Source: Chloroflexales bacterium ZM16-3 (GTDB lineage: Bacteria; Chloroflexota; Chloroflexia; Chloroflexales; Chloroflexaceae). From it: a DNA stretch of 64,000 bases. Below, in pieces: positions 1 through 8,066 of the stretch. Numbering within the stretch: the stretch's first letter is position 1; each line of letters opens with the position of its first letter. The stretch is taken from the NCBI GenBank assembly GCA_004138175.2, contig RYFE02000001.1:310001-374000 (forward strand), written 5' to 3'. Made by a program: the position numbers and the translations under genes. The notes below the pieces were generated by a model. It saw only the letters and a program-made list of their open reading frames with translations. It made no database searches and had not been told where the DNA came from.

Positions 1-726
1 ACGCGCAGCGTTGTGGCCGCCCGCTACGCCCTGCTCACCCCCGAGGGTCTTGTCAGCGCGCCGCTGCCCGGCTGGCCTGGCGCGACATGCGTCGTCGTGA
101 TCAGCCCGGCCATGGGCGCCCGTTTTGCCCAGATCTTCGTCACCCTCGGCCCCGACGCCTCGGGCGCGGGCCATCGCCCGGACGAGGAGCTGCTACTCTT
201 TGTGCGCGAGGGTGCCGTCAGCCTGGAGGCCGGTGATCTGCGCGCCCGCCTCGGCCCTGGCGGCTACGCCTACATCCCTCCCGGCTGCGCCTACCGCATT
301 GCGCCGGACGAATCGACGGCCCAGTTGCTGGTCTTCCAGCGGCGCTACCTGCCCCTGCCCGGCGTCGCCACGCCCGCCCCCCTGGCTGGCCACGAGCAGG
401 AGATCGTCGGCGCACCTTTCATGGGCGATGAGGCCGCCGTCCTCAAGAACCTCCTGCCCGACGTGCCCGGCTTCGATATGGCGGTCAATATCTTCACCTT
501 CCAGCCCGGCGCGACCCTGCCCATCGTCGAGACCCACATTATGGAGCACGGCCTCCTGATGATCCAGGGCCAGGGCATCTACCGCCTCGCCGGTGACTAC
601 CACCCTGTTCAGTCAGGCGATGTGATATGGATGGCTCCCTACTGCCCGCAGTGGTTCGTGGCCACCGGCAAGACCCCGGCACGCTACATCTACTATAAGG
701 ATGTCAACCGCGACCCGCTTGTCTGA
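1..726 (+). CDS. allE: (S)-ureidoglycine aminohydrolase, bicupin, probably 5' partial
   Basis: Releases ammonia from (S)-ureidoglycine to give ureidoglycolate, a late step of allantoin breakdown in the cytoplasm. Two cupin halves are visible. The second contains ETHIMEHGLLMIQGQGIYR followed by DVIWMAPYCPQWF and a C-terminal YKDVNRDPL, all close to what I remember of the E. coli enzyme. A GTG at 13 can serve as a start and gives 237 aa, but the frame is open to the window edge and the E. coli protein is about 24 residues longer, so the true start is probably outside. It is followed by an allantoate amidohydrolase and a xanthine dehydrogenase-type subunit, which supports a purine catabolism role. 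Family assignment is firm. Confidence 0.88.
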   Translation, partial: TRSVVAARYALLTPEGLVSAPLPGWPGATCVVVISPAMGARFAQIFVTLGPDASGAGHRPDEELLLFVREGAVSLEAGDLRARLGPGGYAYIPPGCAYRIAPDESTAQLLVFQRRYLPLPGVATPAPLAGHEQEIVGAPFMGDEAAVLKNLLPDVPGFDMAVNIFTFQPGATLPIVETHIMEHGLLMIQGQGIYRLAGDYHPVQSGDVIWMAPYCPQWFVATGKTPARYIYYKDVNRDPLV

Positions 727-757
727 ATAAGGTCGCGCGCATCGCTCGGCACGCCTC

Positions 758-785
758 GTACGGACGCAGCACGCTGCGTCCCTAC
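758..785. repeat. 28-bp palindrome, family E copy 1
   Basis: A near-perfect 14+14 palindrome built around GGACGCAGC/GCTGCGTCC between the ureidoglycine aminohydrolase and the next gene. The same palindrome recurs at 46568-46595 with two base differences. It may act as a hairpin or terminator, but there is no T-run. Confidence 0.6.
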
Positions 786-808
786 AACGGGGATATGTGG
801 GAACACCA

Positions 809-2050
809 ATGGAACTGAGTATTGACACCGCCACCGTCATGGCCGACCTCGACGCGATCGCCGCCTGCTCATCCTCGCCGCCGCCTGGGGTCACGCGCGT
901 CCTCTATAGCGCCGCCGATATGGAGGCGCGGGCCTACCTGCGCGCCCGCTGCGCCGAGGCCGGTCTGGTGCTGCGCGAGGATGGCCTGGGTAATCTCTTC
1001 GCCCGCTGGGTCGGCAGCGCGCCCGACCTGCCCGCCGTCGCCAGCGGCTCCCACATCGACGCCATCCCTGACTCGGGGCGCTACGATGGCACCGTGGGCG
1101 TTGTTGGCGCCCTAGAGGCTATCCGCGCGCTCAAGCGCGCCGGGTTCATGCCCCGACGTAGTATCGAGTTGCTGCTCTTCACCGCCGAGGAGCCAACCCG
1201 CTTCGGTATCGGCTGCCTGGGCAGCCGGGCGCTCTGCGGCGCGCTCACCCCCGCGCAACTGCGTGAGCAGCGCGACGCCGCCGGGCGGGGCCTGGAGGAG
1301 TTGCGTGCCGAGGCCGGCTTCAGCGCGCCCCTGGAGGATGTGCAGCTCCCCGCAGGTCTCTACCACGCCTTTGTCGAGCTCCATATCGAGCAGGGGCCGA
1401 TGCTAGAGACCGAGGGCCTGCCGATCGGGGTCGTGCGCGCCATCGCCGCCCCGGCCAGCCTGCGCGTCAGCCTGCGCGGCGTCGGCGGCCACGCCGGGGC
1501 CGTGCTGATGCCCGGCCGCCGCGACGCGCTGCTGGCCGCCGCAGAGATCGCCCTCGCCGTCGAGCAGGCCGCCCTCAGCACCGGCAGCCCCGACACGGTG
1601 GCAACCACCGGCGTCCTGCGCATTGAGCCCGGCGCCGTCAACTCCATCCCCAGCGCCGCCACCCTGGAGATCGACGTGCGCGATATCGCCGACGAGCCGC
1701 GCGACGCTGCCCTCAGCGCCATCCGCGAGTCGGTCGTCGAGATCTGCGAGCGCCGGATCATCGCCTACACCGTCGCTATGCTCAACGCCGACCCGCCCGC
1801 CACCTGCGCCCCCGCCGTGGTCGAGGCTGTCGTCCGCGCATGCGGCGAGCTGGGCCTGCACTACCAGATGATGGTCAGCCGGGCCTACCACGACAGCCTG
1901 TTTATGGCCCGCATCTGTCCCACGGCGATGATCTTCATCCCGTGCCGGGGCGGGGTCAGCCACCGACCCGACGAGCTCTCCTCCCCTGAGCAGATCGCCG
2001 AAGGGGTCGCCGTCCTCGCCCGCAGCCTGGCGACGCTGTCGCTTGAATAA
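809..2050 (+). CDS. allC: Allantoate amidohydrolase (M20 family)
   Basis: Zn/Mn-dependent M20 amidohydrolase that converts allantoate to ureidoglycine, the substrate of the gene just upstream. Metal ligands are visible in order: GSHIDAIPDSGRYDG (His and Asp), TAEEPTRFG (Glu-Glu), HIEQGPMLE (His) and RAYHDSLFMA (His) near the C terminus. The length of 413 aa is normal. I chose the ATG at 809; a GTG at 797 in the same frame adds four residues. N-carbamoyl-L-amino acid hydrolases and beta-ureidopropionases share this fold, so the substrate rests mainly on the neighbour. Confidence 0.82.
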   Translation: MELSIDTATVMADLDAIAACSSSPPPGVTRVLYSAADMEARAYLRARCAEAGLVLREDGLGNLFARWVGSAPDLPAVASGSHIDAIPDSGRYDGTVGVVGALEAIRALKRAGFMPRRSIELLLFTAEEPTRFGIGCLGSRALCGALTPAQLREQRDAAGRGLEELRAEAGFSAPLEDVQLPAGLYHAFVELHIEQGPMLETEGLPIGVVRAIAAPASLRVSLRGVGGHAGAVLMPGRRDALLAAAEIALAVEQAALSTGSPDTVATTGVLRIEPGAVNSIPSAATLEIDVRDIADEPRDAALSAIRESVVEICERRIIAYTVAMLNADPPATCAPAVVEAVVRACGELGLHYQMMVSRAYHDSLFMARICPTAMIFIPCRGGVSHRPDELSSPEQIAEGVAVLARSLATLSLE

Positions 2051-2062
2051 TGTTGAATTGTG

Positions 2063-2121
2063 AATGTTGAATGTTGAATGATCTGAACTATCGATCTGCG
2101 CAACATTCAACATTCAACATT
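2063..2121. repeat. Heptamer hairpin, unit GAATGTT
   Basis: Two perfect 18-nt arms (2063-2080 and 2104-2121) made of tandem GAATGTT and its complement. The element fills the gap from just after the allC stop to 5 bp before the next ATG. No Shine-Dalgarno sequence is visible between it and that ATG. Confidence 0.85.
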
Positions 2122-2126
2122 ACCTT

Positions 2127-3635
2127 ATGTGGAACACCTACTTCCAGCCCGATAGCCTCGCGTCCGCCCTATCTCTGCTGGCCGCCCACCCCGCAGCCCG
2201 CGTGGTGGCTGGCGGCAGCGATGTGATTGTGGAGCTGAGCCGGGGCGTGCGCCCTGCCGAGACCCTGATCGATATCTCGCGGGTCGCCGGGCTACGCTAC
2301 CTGCGGGCCGAGGGCGACTGGATCGCCATCGGTGCCCTGGCCACCCACAATATGGTCATTGCGTCGGACGCCTGCCTGGTCGGTGCCCTGCCGCTGGCCC
2401 AGGCATGCCTGGAGATCGGCGCGCCGCAGATCCGCGCCCGCGCCACCGTCGCCGGCAACCTGGTCACCGCCTCGCCCGCCAACGATACAATCACCCCGCT
2501 GATCGCCCTCGGCGCCGAGCTGTCTCTGATCAGCGCCGAGGGCGAGCGCAGCCTGCCCCTGAGCGCGTTCTACCTGGGCGTCCGCCGCACCGTCTTGCGC
2601 CCCGGCGAGCTCGTGCGCGAGATCCGCCTGCCCGCCCTCGTCGGCCGCCGCCGAGGCATCTTTCTCAAGCTCGGCCTGCGCCGCGCCCAGGCGATCTCGG
2701 TGATCAACGTGGCCGTCGTTATCGAGCAGGCCGATGACTCCCCGGACTCCCTGATCCTCTCGGCCCGCATCGCCCTCGGCTGCGTCGCGCCCACGATCGT
2801 CCGCGCCCCCGCTGCCGAGGCGTTCTTGATCGGCAGACCCCTCGATTCCGCCATCTGCGCCGAGGTTGGTCGGCTTGCTGTCAATGCCGCCACGCCTATC
2901 GACGACCTGCGTGGCACGGCGGACTACCGCCGCCACGCTGTGGCCGCCCTGGTGACGGATGCCCTGGAGCGTCTGGCCGCCGGCACCGAGCGCCAGGGCT
3001 GGCCCGCCCGCCCCGTGCTGCTGGAGTCGGGAGTCGGGAGTCGGGAGTCGGGAGTCGGGAGTCGAGGCAATGATCAAAGCGCCCCTCTCGTCTCCGCCCT
3101 GGCCACGGTCAACGGCGCTCCCGTCGCCCTCTCGCCCCACAAGACCCTGCTCGACGCGCTGCGCGAGGACGCCGGGCTGACCGGCACCAAGGAGGGCTGC
3201 GCCGAGGGCGAGTGCGGCACCTGCACGGTCTGGCTCGACGGCCAGGCTGTGATGGCATGCCTCGTGCCAGCCGCCCAGGCCCACGGCGCTAGCGTCACCA
3301 CCATCGAGGGCCTCGCCGCTGCCTACGCCCCAACCCCCAACCCCCAACCCCCAACCCCCAACCCTCAACCCCCAACCCCCAACCCCCAACCCCCAGACAG
3401 GCTGCACCCGCTTCAGGCCGCCTTTATCGCCAACGGTGCCGTCCAGTGCGGCTACTGCATCCCTGGCATGCTCATGGCCGGGGCCAAGCTGCTCGACGAG
3501 CGGGCTGACCCCGACACTCCCGCCATCCAGTCCGCCCTGAGCGGCAACATCTGCCGCTGCACCGGCTACCGCAAGATCATCGCGGCGGTGCATGAGGCCG
3601 CCGGGAGCGTTCAAGAGAGGGACACCCTATCTTGA
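2127..3635 (+). CDS. Xanthine dehydrogenase-type subunit: FAD domain fused to 2Fe-2S domains
   Basis: Carries electrons from a molybdopterin subunit (not in the window) through two 2Fe-2S clusters and FAD. Residues about 1-175 form the FAD-binding domain (AGGSDVIVEL, ATVAGNLVTASPANDT) and about 180-285 the CO-dehydrogenase flavoprotein C-terminal domain. About 310-385 is a plant-type ferredoxin domain (CAEGECGTCTVW) and about 420-502 the second 2Fe-2S domain (CGYCIPGMLMAG, NICRCTGYRK). The order FAD then FeS is the reverse of eukaryotic XDH. Both linkers are encoded by in-frame 7-base repeats (3023-3064 and 3328-3390). It overlaps the next gene by 4 bp. Substrate assignment to xanthine depends on the ureide genes upstream. 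Confidence 0.85.
   Translation: MWNTYFQPDSLASALSLLAAHPAARVVAGGSDVIVELSRGVRPAETLIDISRVAGLRYLRAEGDWIAIGALATHNMVIASDACLVGALPLAQACLEIGAPQIRARATVAGNLVTASPANDTITPLIALGAELSLISAEGERSLPLSAFYLGVRRTVLRPGELVREIRLPALVGRRRGIFLKLGLRRAQAISVINVAVVIEQADDSPDSLILSARIALGCVAPTIVRAPAAEAFLIGRPLDSAICAEVGRLAVNAATPIDDLRGTADYRRHAVAALVTDALERLAAGTERQGWPARPVLLESGVGSRESGVGSRGNDQSAPLVSALATVNGAPVALSPHKTLLDALREDAGLTGTKEGCAEGECGTCTVWLDGQAVMACLVPAAQAHGASVTTIEGLAAAYAPTPNPQPPTPNPQPPTPNPQPPDRLHPLQAAFIANGAVQCGYCIPGMLMAGAKLLDERADPDTPAIQSALSGNICRCTGYRKIIAAVHEAAGSVQERDTLS
3023..3064 (+). repeat. Six perfect GGAGTCG heptamers inside a gene
   Basis: Six uninterrupted copies of GGAGTCG (42 bp, 14 codons) lie exactly between the FAD half and the 2Fe-2S half of the fused protein and encode the period-7 peptide ESGVGSR. 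The GGG runs are spaced by 4 nt, so the coding strand can in principle form a G-quadruplex. Confidence 0.95.
3328..3390 (+). repeat. Nine CCCCAAC heptamers inside a gene
   Basis: Nine tandem units of CCCCAAC (one with a T change) encode a TPNPQPP repeat between the two 2Fe-2S domains. The template strand reads GGGGTTG, again a possible G-quadruplex. The same unit occurs outside genes at 52801-52886. Confidence 0.95.
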
Positions 3636-4480
3636 ATGCTCTTCCCCGGCGCGTCGTCGCCTTCTACCGCGAGACCGACTGGATGTTCCGCACCCTGGAG
3701 ATCTGGCGGCGCTCGCCCGCCATGCACGCCGGGCTCTGGCCAGCGGGCACGCGCAGCCACCATAAGGCGCTCGATACCATTAATCGCGAGCTGCTTGAGC
3801 GGGCCAACATCCAGCCAGGGGAGACCGTGCTCGACGCAGGGTGCGGCGCGGGCAGCAGCGTCGTATGGCTCACCAACAGGATGGCCGTCAGCGCCATCGG
3901 CATGACCATCGTTCCCGATCAGGCCCGCCGCGCCGCTACCTTAGCCCGGCGCGGGGCTGTCCCCGGCCGGGCCGCCTTCCTCTGCGGCGACTACGCCCGC
4001 TCGGCCATCGCTGACTCCTCGGTGGATGTCGTTTGGGCGCTAGAGAGCATCTGCCACGCACCCGATAAGCCCGCCATGCTCGCCGAGGCCCGCCGCGCCA
4101 TGCGCCCCGGCGGCCGCCTGATCATCGCCGACCGCATGCGCCGCCGCCGCGATGAGACGCCGTCTGGCAACGCGCTGCTGCGCCGCTGGCTCGACGGCTG
4201 GGCCATGCCCGACCTCTTCACGCCCGCCGAGTTGGCCGCTGCCGCCGAGTCTGCCGGCTTCGTTGATGTGCAGGTGGAGGATGTGACCACGCTGGCCTGG
4301 CCGTCGCTGCGCTTCCTCGGGCTCTTCGCCGGCACGAGCCTGCCCGCCGCGCTCGCCCTGCGCGCCATTGGTCTCCAGAGCGCGGTGCAGATCGCCGGCA
4401 TCCGCGGCTGCGTGGATCAGTACCGCAGCCTGCGGCGGGGTCTCTGGGGCTACCACATTCTCACCGCGCGGGCGGGGTAG
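3632..4480 (+). CDS. Class I SAM-dependent methyltransferase
   Basis: The Rossmann-type SAM site is visible as VLDAGCGAGSSVVWL (about residue 66), with GDYARSAIADSSVDVVWALES as motif II and RPGGRLIIAD as motif III. The pattern resembles the UbiE/tocopherol/sterol methyltransferase group, and the 282-aa length is usual for it. The proposed TTG start overlaps the upstream stop codon (TTGA), which suggests translational coupling to the xdh fusion; the first ATG in frame comes 17 codons later. The substrate is unknown, and the purine genes upstream give no clear hint. Confidence 0.7.
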   Translation: MNALPRRVVAFYRETDWMFRTLEIWRRSPAMHAGLWPAGTRSHHKALDTINRELLERANIQPGETVLDAGCGAGSSVVWLTNRMAVSAIGMTIVPDQARRAATLARRGAVPGRAAFLCGDYARSAIADSSVDVVWALESICHAPDKPAMLAEARRAMRPGGRLIIADRMRRRRDETPSGNALLRRWLDGWAMPDLFTPAELAAAAESAGFVDVQVEDVTTLAWPSLRFLGLFAGTSLPAALALRAIGLQSAVQIAGIRGCVDQYRSLRRGLWGYHILTARAG

Positions 4481-4568
4481 GGGCACGTCACCGGGGTGTC
4501 TCTTACCCGACCATCTGTAGCTTGTGTGCAACCTCTGGTATGCTGGATGCAAACACAATACGGTTTTG

Positions 4569-4679
4569 CTATAGCGGCGGGCAGAGGGATTGAGCCTGTC
4601 ATTCATAAGGAAGGCGCGAGCGCAGCGAGCCACCAGATTCAGTGCCTCAGTGGCTCAAGCATGCTGCTCAGTGCTATAG
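4569..4679. repeat. CTATAG-ended dispersed element, family A copy 1
   Basis: An element of about 110 bp starting CTATAGCGGCGGGCAGAGG and ending CAGTGCTATAG. It shares blocks TTGAGCCTGTCA, GGCGCGAGCGCAGCGAGCC and CAGTGCCTCAGTGGCTCAAG with the copies at 38600, 43057 and 48506. It ends 11 bp before the ATG at 4691, and the GGAGGG that follows it forms the ribosome binding site. The rest of the 4481-4690 gap shows nothing else. Confidence 0.85.
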
Positions 4680-4690
4680 GAGGGCACCCT

Positions 4691-5716
4691 ATGAAGGTCC
4701 TCTTTATTGGCGGGACGGGCCTGATCAGCACGGCGTGTACGCGGCTGGCGGTGGAGCGCGGGGATGAGCTGTTCCTGCTCAACCGGGGGAACCACGCCGA
4801 CATCCCGGCGGGGGCGACGTCAATTATTGCCGACATCAACGACCGGGCGGCGGTGGAGGCGGCGCTGGCCGGGCGGCGCTTCGACGTGGTGGTGAACTGG
4901 ATCGCCTTCACGCCCGAGCAGGTCGAGCGCGACATCGCGCTGTTCACAGGGCGGACGGGACAGTACATCTTTATCAGCTCGGCGAGCGCCTACCAGCGCC
5001 CAGTGGGCCACTACCTTGTCACCGAGAGCACGCCCCTGGTCAACCCATTCTGGGAGTACTCGCGCAACAAGATCGCCTGCGAGGAGCGCCTCATGCGCGC
5101 CCTGCGCGAGGAGGGCTTCCCCGTCACGATCGTGCGGCCCTCGCTCACCTACGGCGACACCCAGATCCCCCTGGTGATGAACAGCTGGCAGATGCCCTAC
5201 ACGATCATCGCCCGCATGCGGGCTGGCCGCCCGGTGATCGTCCCCGGCGACGGCTCCTCGTTCTGGCCGGTGACTCACAATAGCGACTTTGCGAAGGGCT
5301 TCGTCGGGCTGATCGGCCACCAGCAGGCGATCGGCCACGCCTTCCATATCACCTCGGACGAGGCGCTGACCTGGGATCAGCTCTATGCGGCCACGGCGGC
5401 GGCGGCGGGCACCGAGGCGCGGATCGTCCACATCGCCTCGGACTTTATCTGCGCCTGCTTCCCCGAGATGACCGGCAGCCTGATCGGCGACAAGTGCTCC
5501 AGCGTGATCTTCGACAACAGGAAGATCCGCCGCTTCGTGCCCGGCTACGTGGCCACGACACCCTTTGCAGTCGGCATCGCCCGGACGGTCGCCTGGTTTG
5601 ACGCCGACCCGGCGCGCCAGCAGGTTGACACGGCGATGGATGCGCGGCTGGATGGGCTGATCGCGGCCTATGAACAGGGGCTTCAGGGCGCGGTGCAGAT
5701 GCTGCGGGGGATGTAA
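4691..5716 (+). CDS. NAD-dependent epimerase/dehydratase (SDR family)
   Basis: Extended SDR protein of 341 aa. The N-terminal MKVLFIGGTGLIS is a Rossmann dinucleotide motif, and FISSASAYQRP precedes a likely catalytic Tyr/Lys pair YSRNKIACEERL (YxxxK). The C-terminal half resembles NAD-dependent epimerases acting on sugar nucleotides and the chloroplast CSP41-type group. I chose the ATG at 4691 because AGGAGGG lies 7-8 nt upstream and the Rossmann motif starts at once; the frame stays open upstream through the repeat, but that part looks non-coding. Substrate unknown. Confidence 0.75.
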   Translation: MKVLFIGGTGLISTACTRLAVERGDELFLLNRGNHADIPAGATSIIADINDRAAVEAALAGRRFDVVVNWIAFTPEQVERDIALFTGRTGQYIFISSASAYQRPVGHYLVTESTPLVNPFWEYSRNKIACEERLMRALREEGFPVTIVRPSLTYGDTQIPLVMNSWQMPYTIIARMRAGRPVIVPGDGSSFWPVTHNSDFAKGFVGLIGHQQAIGHAFHITSDEALTWDQLYAATAAAAGTEARIVHIASDFICACFPEMTGSLIGDKCSSVIFDNRKIRRFVPGYVATTPFAVGIARTVAWFDADPARQQVDTAMDARLDGLIAAYEQGLQGAVQMLRGM

Positions 5717-5764
5717 TATGTTGGTAGCAATGGGCGGATTCGCCGCCCATTGCTACCAACATAT
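5716..5764. terminator. Bidirectional hairpin terminator
   Basis: Perfect 22-nt inverted repeat (5716-5737 and 5743-5764) with a 5-nt loop between two convergent genes. The left arm starts at the last base of the upstream stop codon. Confidence 0.8.
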
Positions 5765-5795
5765 ACACTCGGCGGCGCGGGCGCTGCGCGGCTGA

Positions 5796-6218
5796 TCAAT
5801 CATCCTCGGCGCGAGCCTTCAGCCCGGCCGCGAAGTCGGCGAAGGGCTGGGTCATATCGGGCAGCGAGCTGGCGAATAGGGGCAGCAGCGGGCCGCTGAA
5901 CACCTCGCTGACCGTGAACTCAACCGCGCCGTTGTCCTGCGGGGCGAGCACGAAGCGGCGCACCCCGGTGAACAGGCCGAACGGCATCCCCCCCCTCCAG
6001 ACCATCAGCCGCTCCGGCAGAAACTCCGTCACCTTCACGGGGAATGCGCGGTTCGGGCTGATCTTTGTGTAGGTGGTGATCGTTGCGTTGGCCACAATTG
6101 CGCCCTCGATCTTGATCGCCCACGGATCCCATCGGGGGTAGCTCTGCGCATCTGTGAGGATCTGCCAGATCCGCTCCGCCGAAGCCGTGATCGTCGTCGT
6201 GGCGCTATAGATCTTCAT
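5796..6218 (-). CDS. SRPBCC-domain protein
   Basis: A 140-aa single-domain protein. The N-terminal ITASAERIWQILTDAQSYPRW is the typical opening of the START/Bet v1-like SRPBCC fold (polyketide cyclase/dehydrase or CoxG-like), and the rest alternates beta strands before a final helix. Such proteins bind hydrophobic ligands. The ATG at 6218 gives the family start; a TTG at 6233 is possible but has an unsuitable spacing from GAAAGG. It stands alone, convergent with the SDR gene. Confidence 0.7.
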   Translation of the reverse strand: MKIYSATTTITASAERIWQILTDAQSYPRWDPWAIKIEGAIVANATITTYTKISPNRAFPVKVTEFLPERLMVWRGGMPFGLFTGVRRFVLAPQDNGAVEFTVSEVFSGPLLPLFASSLPDMTQPFADFAAGLKARAEDD

Positions 6219-6343
6219 CGCTGATGAACGCAACCTTTCGTGGTCGCCAATAAGGGAGGGGCATTATAGCATGCGCGCCGTCATTACATGCAGTGCCCTC
6301 ACCTCGATCACTACTCAGTTGGGCAGTTTCATCTCGACAGCCA

Positions 6344-7756
6344 TTATAGTTCCGGCCGCCGCCGCCAGAACTGCGTCGCCTGCTCATAGGCGTGGGCCAG
6401 GCGTAGCACGCTCAGCTCGTCGCGGTAGCGACCAATAATCTGGATGCCTACCGGCAGCCCCTCCGGCGTGAAGCCGGCGGGCACGGCGATCGACGGCAGC
6501 CCAGTGAGAGTGATGTAGTAGCACGAGCGCATCCACTCGATATAGTTGCCCATGTGTACGCCATCGATCTCGGTGACGTAGGGCTGATTGATCGGGAAGG
6601 GCGGCACCTGGCTCACCGGCGTCACCAGGAAGTCGTACTGCTCCATAAAGCCACGCACGCGCTGGAAGAGCTCGCTGTGCAGCCGCATTGCCCGGCCCAC
6701 CTGCGGCCCAGTCAGCCTGCGGCCCTCCTCGATATTCCAGATGATCGTGTCCTTCAGCAGCTCACGGTGGGCATCCAGGTGCGCGCCGAGGCTCAGCTCA
6801 AAGCGGAATGCCCGCAGTACCTGGAAGATCTCGTCGGCGTCGCGGAAATTGGGGGAGGCATCCTCAACCGCGCAGCCCAAATCTTCAAAGGTAGACCGCT
6901 GGGACTCGAAGGTTGCCCGTGTGCGCGGGTCGAGCGGCAGGCCACCCAGATCCGCGCTCCATGCCACCCGCAGGCCACGCGTCTCCGCCTCTAGCGACTG
7001 CGTAAATAGCCCGCCATCCTCACCGAACGAGAGCGGCGCGCGCGGGTCGGGGCCGACGAGCGCCTGGAGCATGAGGGCTACATCGCCCACCGTGCGCGCC
7101 ATCGGGCCGTCCACGCTCAATGGCAGCCACATGGTGCTGTCGGGCCAGGAGGGCACACGTCCGGGCGAGGTGCGGAAGCCGACTACATTGCAGTAGCCTG
7201 CGGGGTTGCGCAGGCTGCCGCCCATATCGCTGCCGTCGGCGATCGGGATCATGCCCGCCGCCAGGGCCACAGCGGCCCCGCCGCTGCTGCCGCCGCAGGT
7301 CTTGTTCTGATCGTAGGGGTTGCGGGTGGCCCCGAAGACCTGGTTGAAGGTCTGCGATCCCGCACCGAACTCGGGGGTGTTCGTCTTGCCGATGGTGATC
7401 GCGCCAGCGGCCTTGAGCCGCGCGACGATTGGGGCGTCGAAGTCAGGCACATGGTCGCGGAAGATCGGCGAGCCGAAGGTGGTGCGGATGCCCTTCGTCT
7501 CGGCTAGATCCTTGTGGGCTACGGGCAGCCCAAAGAGCGGCCCTGCCGGCGCACCGCTTTCCAGGGCGGCATCGGCGGCCCTCGCGGCAGCCATGGCCTG
7601 CTCCGGCAGCAGCGTGATGATTGCGTTCAGGGTGGGGTTCACCCGCTCGATGCGGGCCAGGTGGGCGGCCATCACCTCAGCGACCGACAGGCTGCGCCCC
7701 CTGATGCGCGCCGCCAGTTCTACCGCCGTCATCGCCCAGATCTCGGTTTCGCTCAC
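6344..7756 (-). CDS. Amidase (amidase signature family)
   Basis: Hydrolyses an amide bond with a Ser-cisSer-Lys triad. The Lys is in LPVAHKDLAETKG, the cis-Ser in CGGSSGGAAVALAAG and the nucleophile Ser in DMGGSLRNPAG. At 470 aa it matches stand-alone amidases such as aryl or aliphatic amidases. No GatB or GatC is next to it, so it is probably not the GatA of the tRNA amidotransferase. GTG at 7756 is the longest start; ATG at 7732 (MTAVELAARIRG) is an equally good choice for this family. Substrate unknown. Confidence 0.85.
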   Translation of the reverse strand: MSETEIWAMTAVELAARIRGRSLSVAEVMAAHLARIERVNPTLNAIITLLPEQAMAAARAADAALESGAPAGPLFGLPVAHKDLAETKGIRTTFGSPIFRDHVPDFDAPIVARLKAAGAITIGKTNTPEFGAGSQTFNQVFGATRNPYDQNKTCGGSSGGAAVALAAGMIPIADGSDMGGSLRNPAGYCNVVGFRTSPGRVPSWPDSTMWLPLSVDGPMARTVGDVALMLQALVGPDPRAPLSFGEDGGLFTQSLEAETRGLRVAWSADLGGLPLDPRTRATFESQRSTFEDLGCAVEDASPNFRDADEIFQVLRAFRFELSLGAHLDAHRELLKDTIIWNIEEGRRLTGPQVGRAMRLHSELFQRVRGFMEQYDFLVTPVSQVPPFPINQPYVTEIDGVHMGNYIEWMRSCYYITLTGLPSIAVPAGFTPEGLPVGIQIIGRYRDELSVLRLAHAYEQATQFWRRRPEL

Positions 7757-7783
7757 GGGGTTGTCTTTCTAGCAAATCCGTTC

Positions 7784-7812
7784 TTGACGGATGCGGGAGC
7801 CTTTGGTATAAT
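7784..7812 (+). promoter_or_regulatory. Sigma-70-type promoter
   Basis: TTGACG at 7784-7789 and TATAAT at 7807-7812, separated by exactly 17 bp. It points toward the gene at 8067 and implies a leader of about 250 nt that contains palindrome family B copy 1. Confidence 0.75.
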
Positions 7813-7900
7813 CCAGAACAAATAAGCGCAAGAACAAACGAGCGCGTTCCCTGTAGAACTCATTCATCCACAGCGACGGAACCTCCCGCATTCGTTTATT

Positions 7901-8016
7901 CGCAATACCGCAGAAGTAACGCTGTGAGGCGTCCTGTCATTCTGAGCGAAGCGAAGAATCCCGGCCGGGACCCTTCGCTTCGCTCAGGGTGACAGCGTTA
8001 CTTATGCTCTATTGCG
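7901..8016. repeat. Large palindrome, family B copy 1
   Basis: About 115 bp with nested inverted parts: CGCAATA...TATTGCG at the outside, GTAACGCTGT...ACAGCGTTAC inside and GAGCGAAGCGAAG...CTTCGCTTCGCTC at the core. Related copies are at 9680, 51790 and 54400. It lies in the leader of the gene at 8067. Confidence 0.85.
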
Positions 8017-8066
8017 TTTATTCGCTCCTATTCGATGTCGTTCATTGTCTCAAGGAGGGATCTGTC

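Noticed and set aside
4496-4690. 65-residue N-terminal extension of the SDR epimerase
   Set aside because: It is read from family A repeat DNA, and AGGAGGG directly precedes the ATG at 4691.
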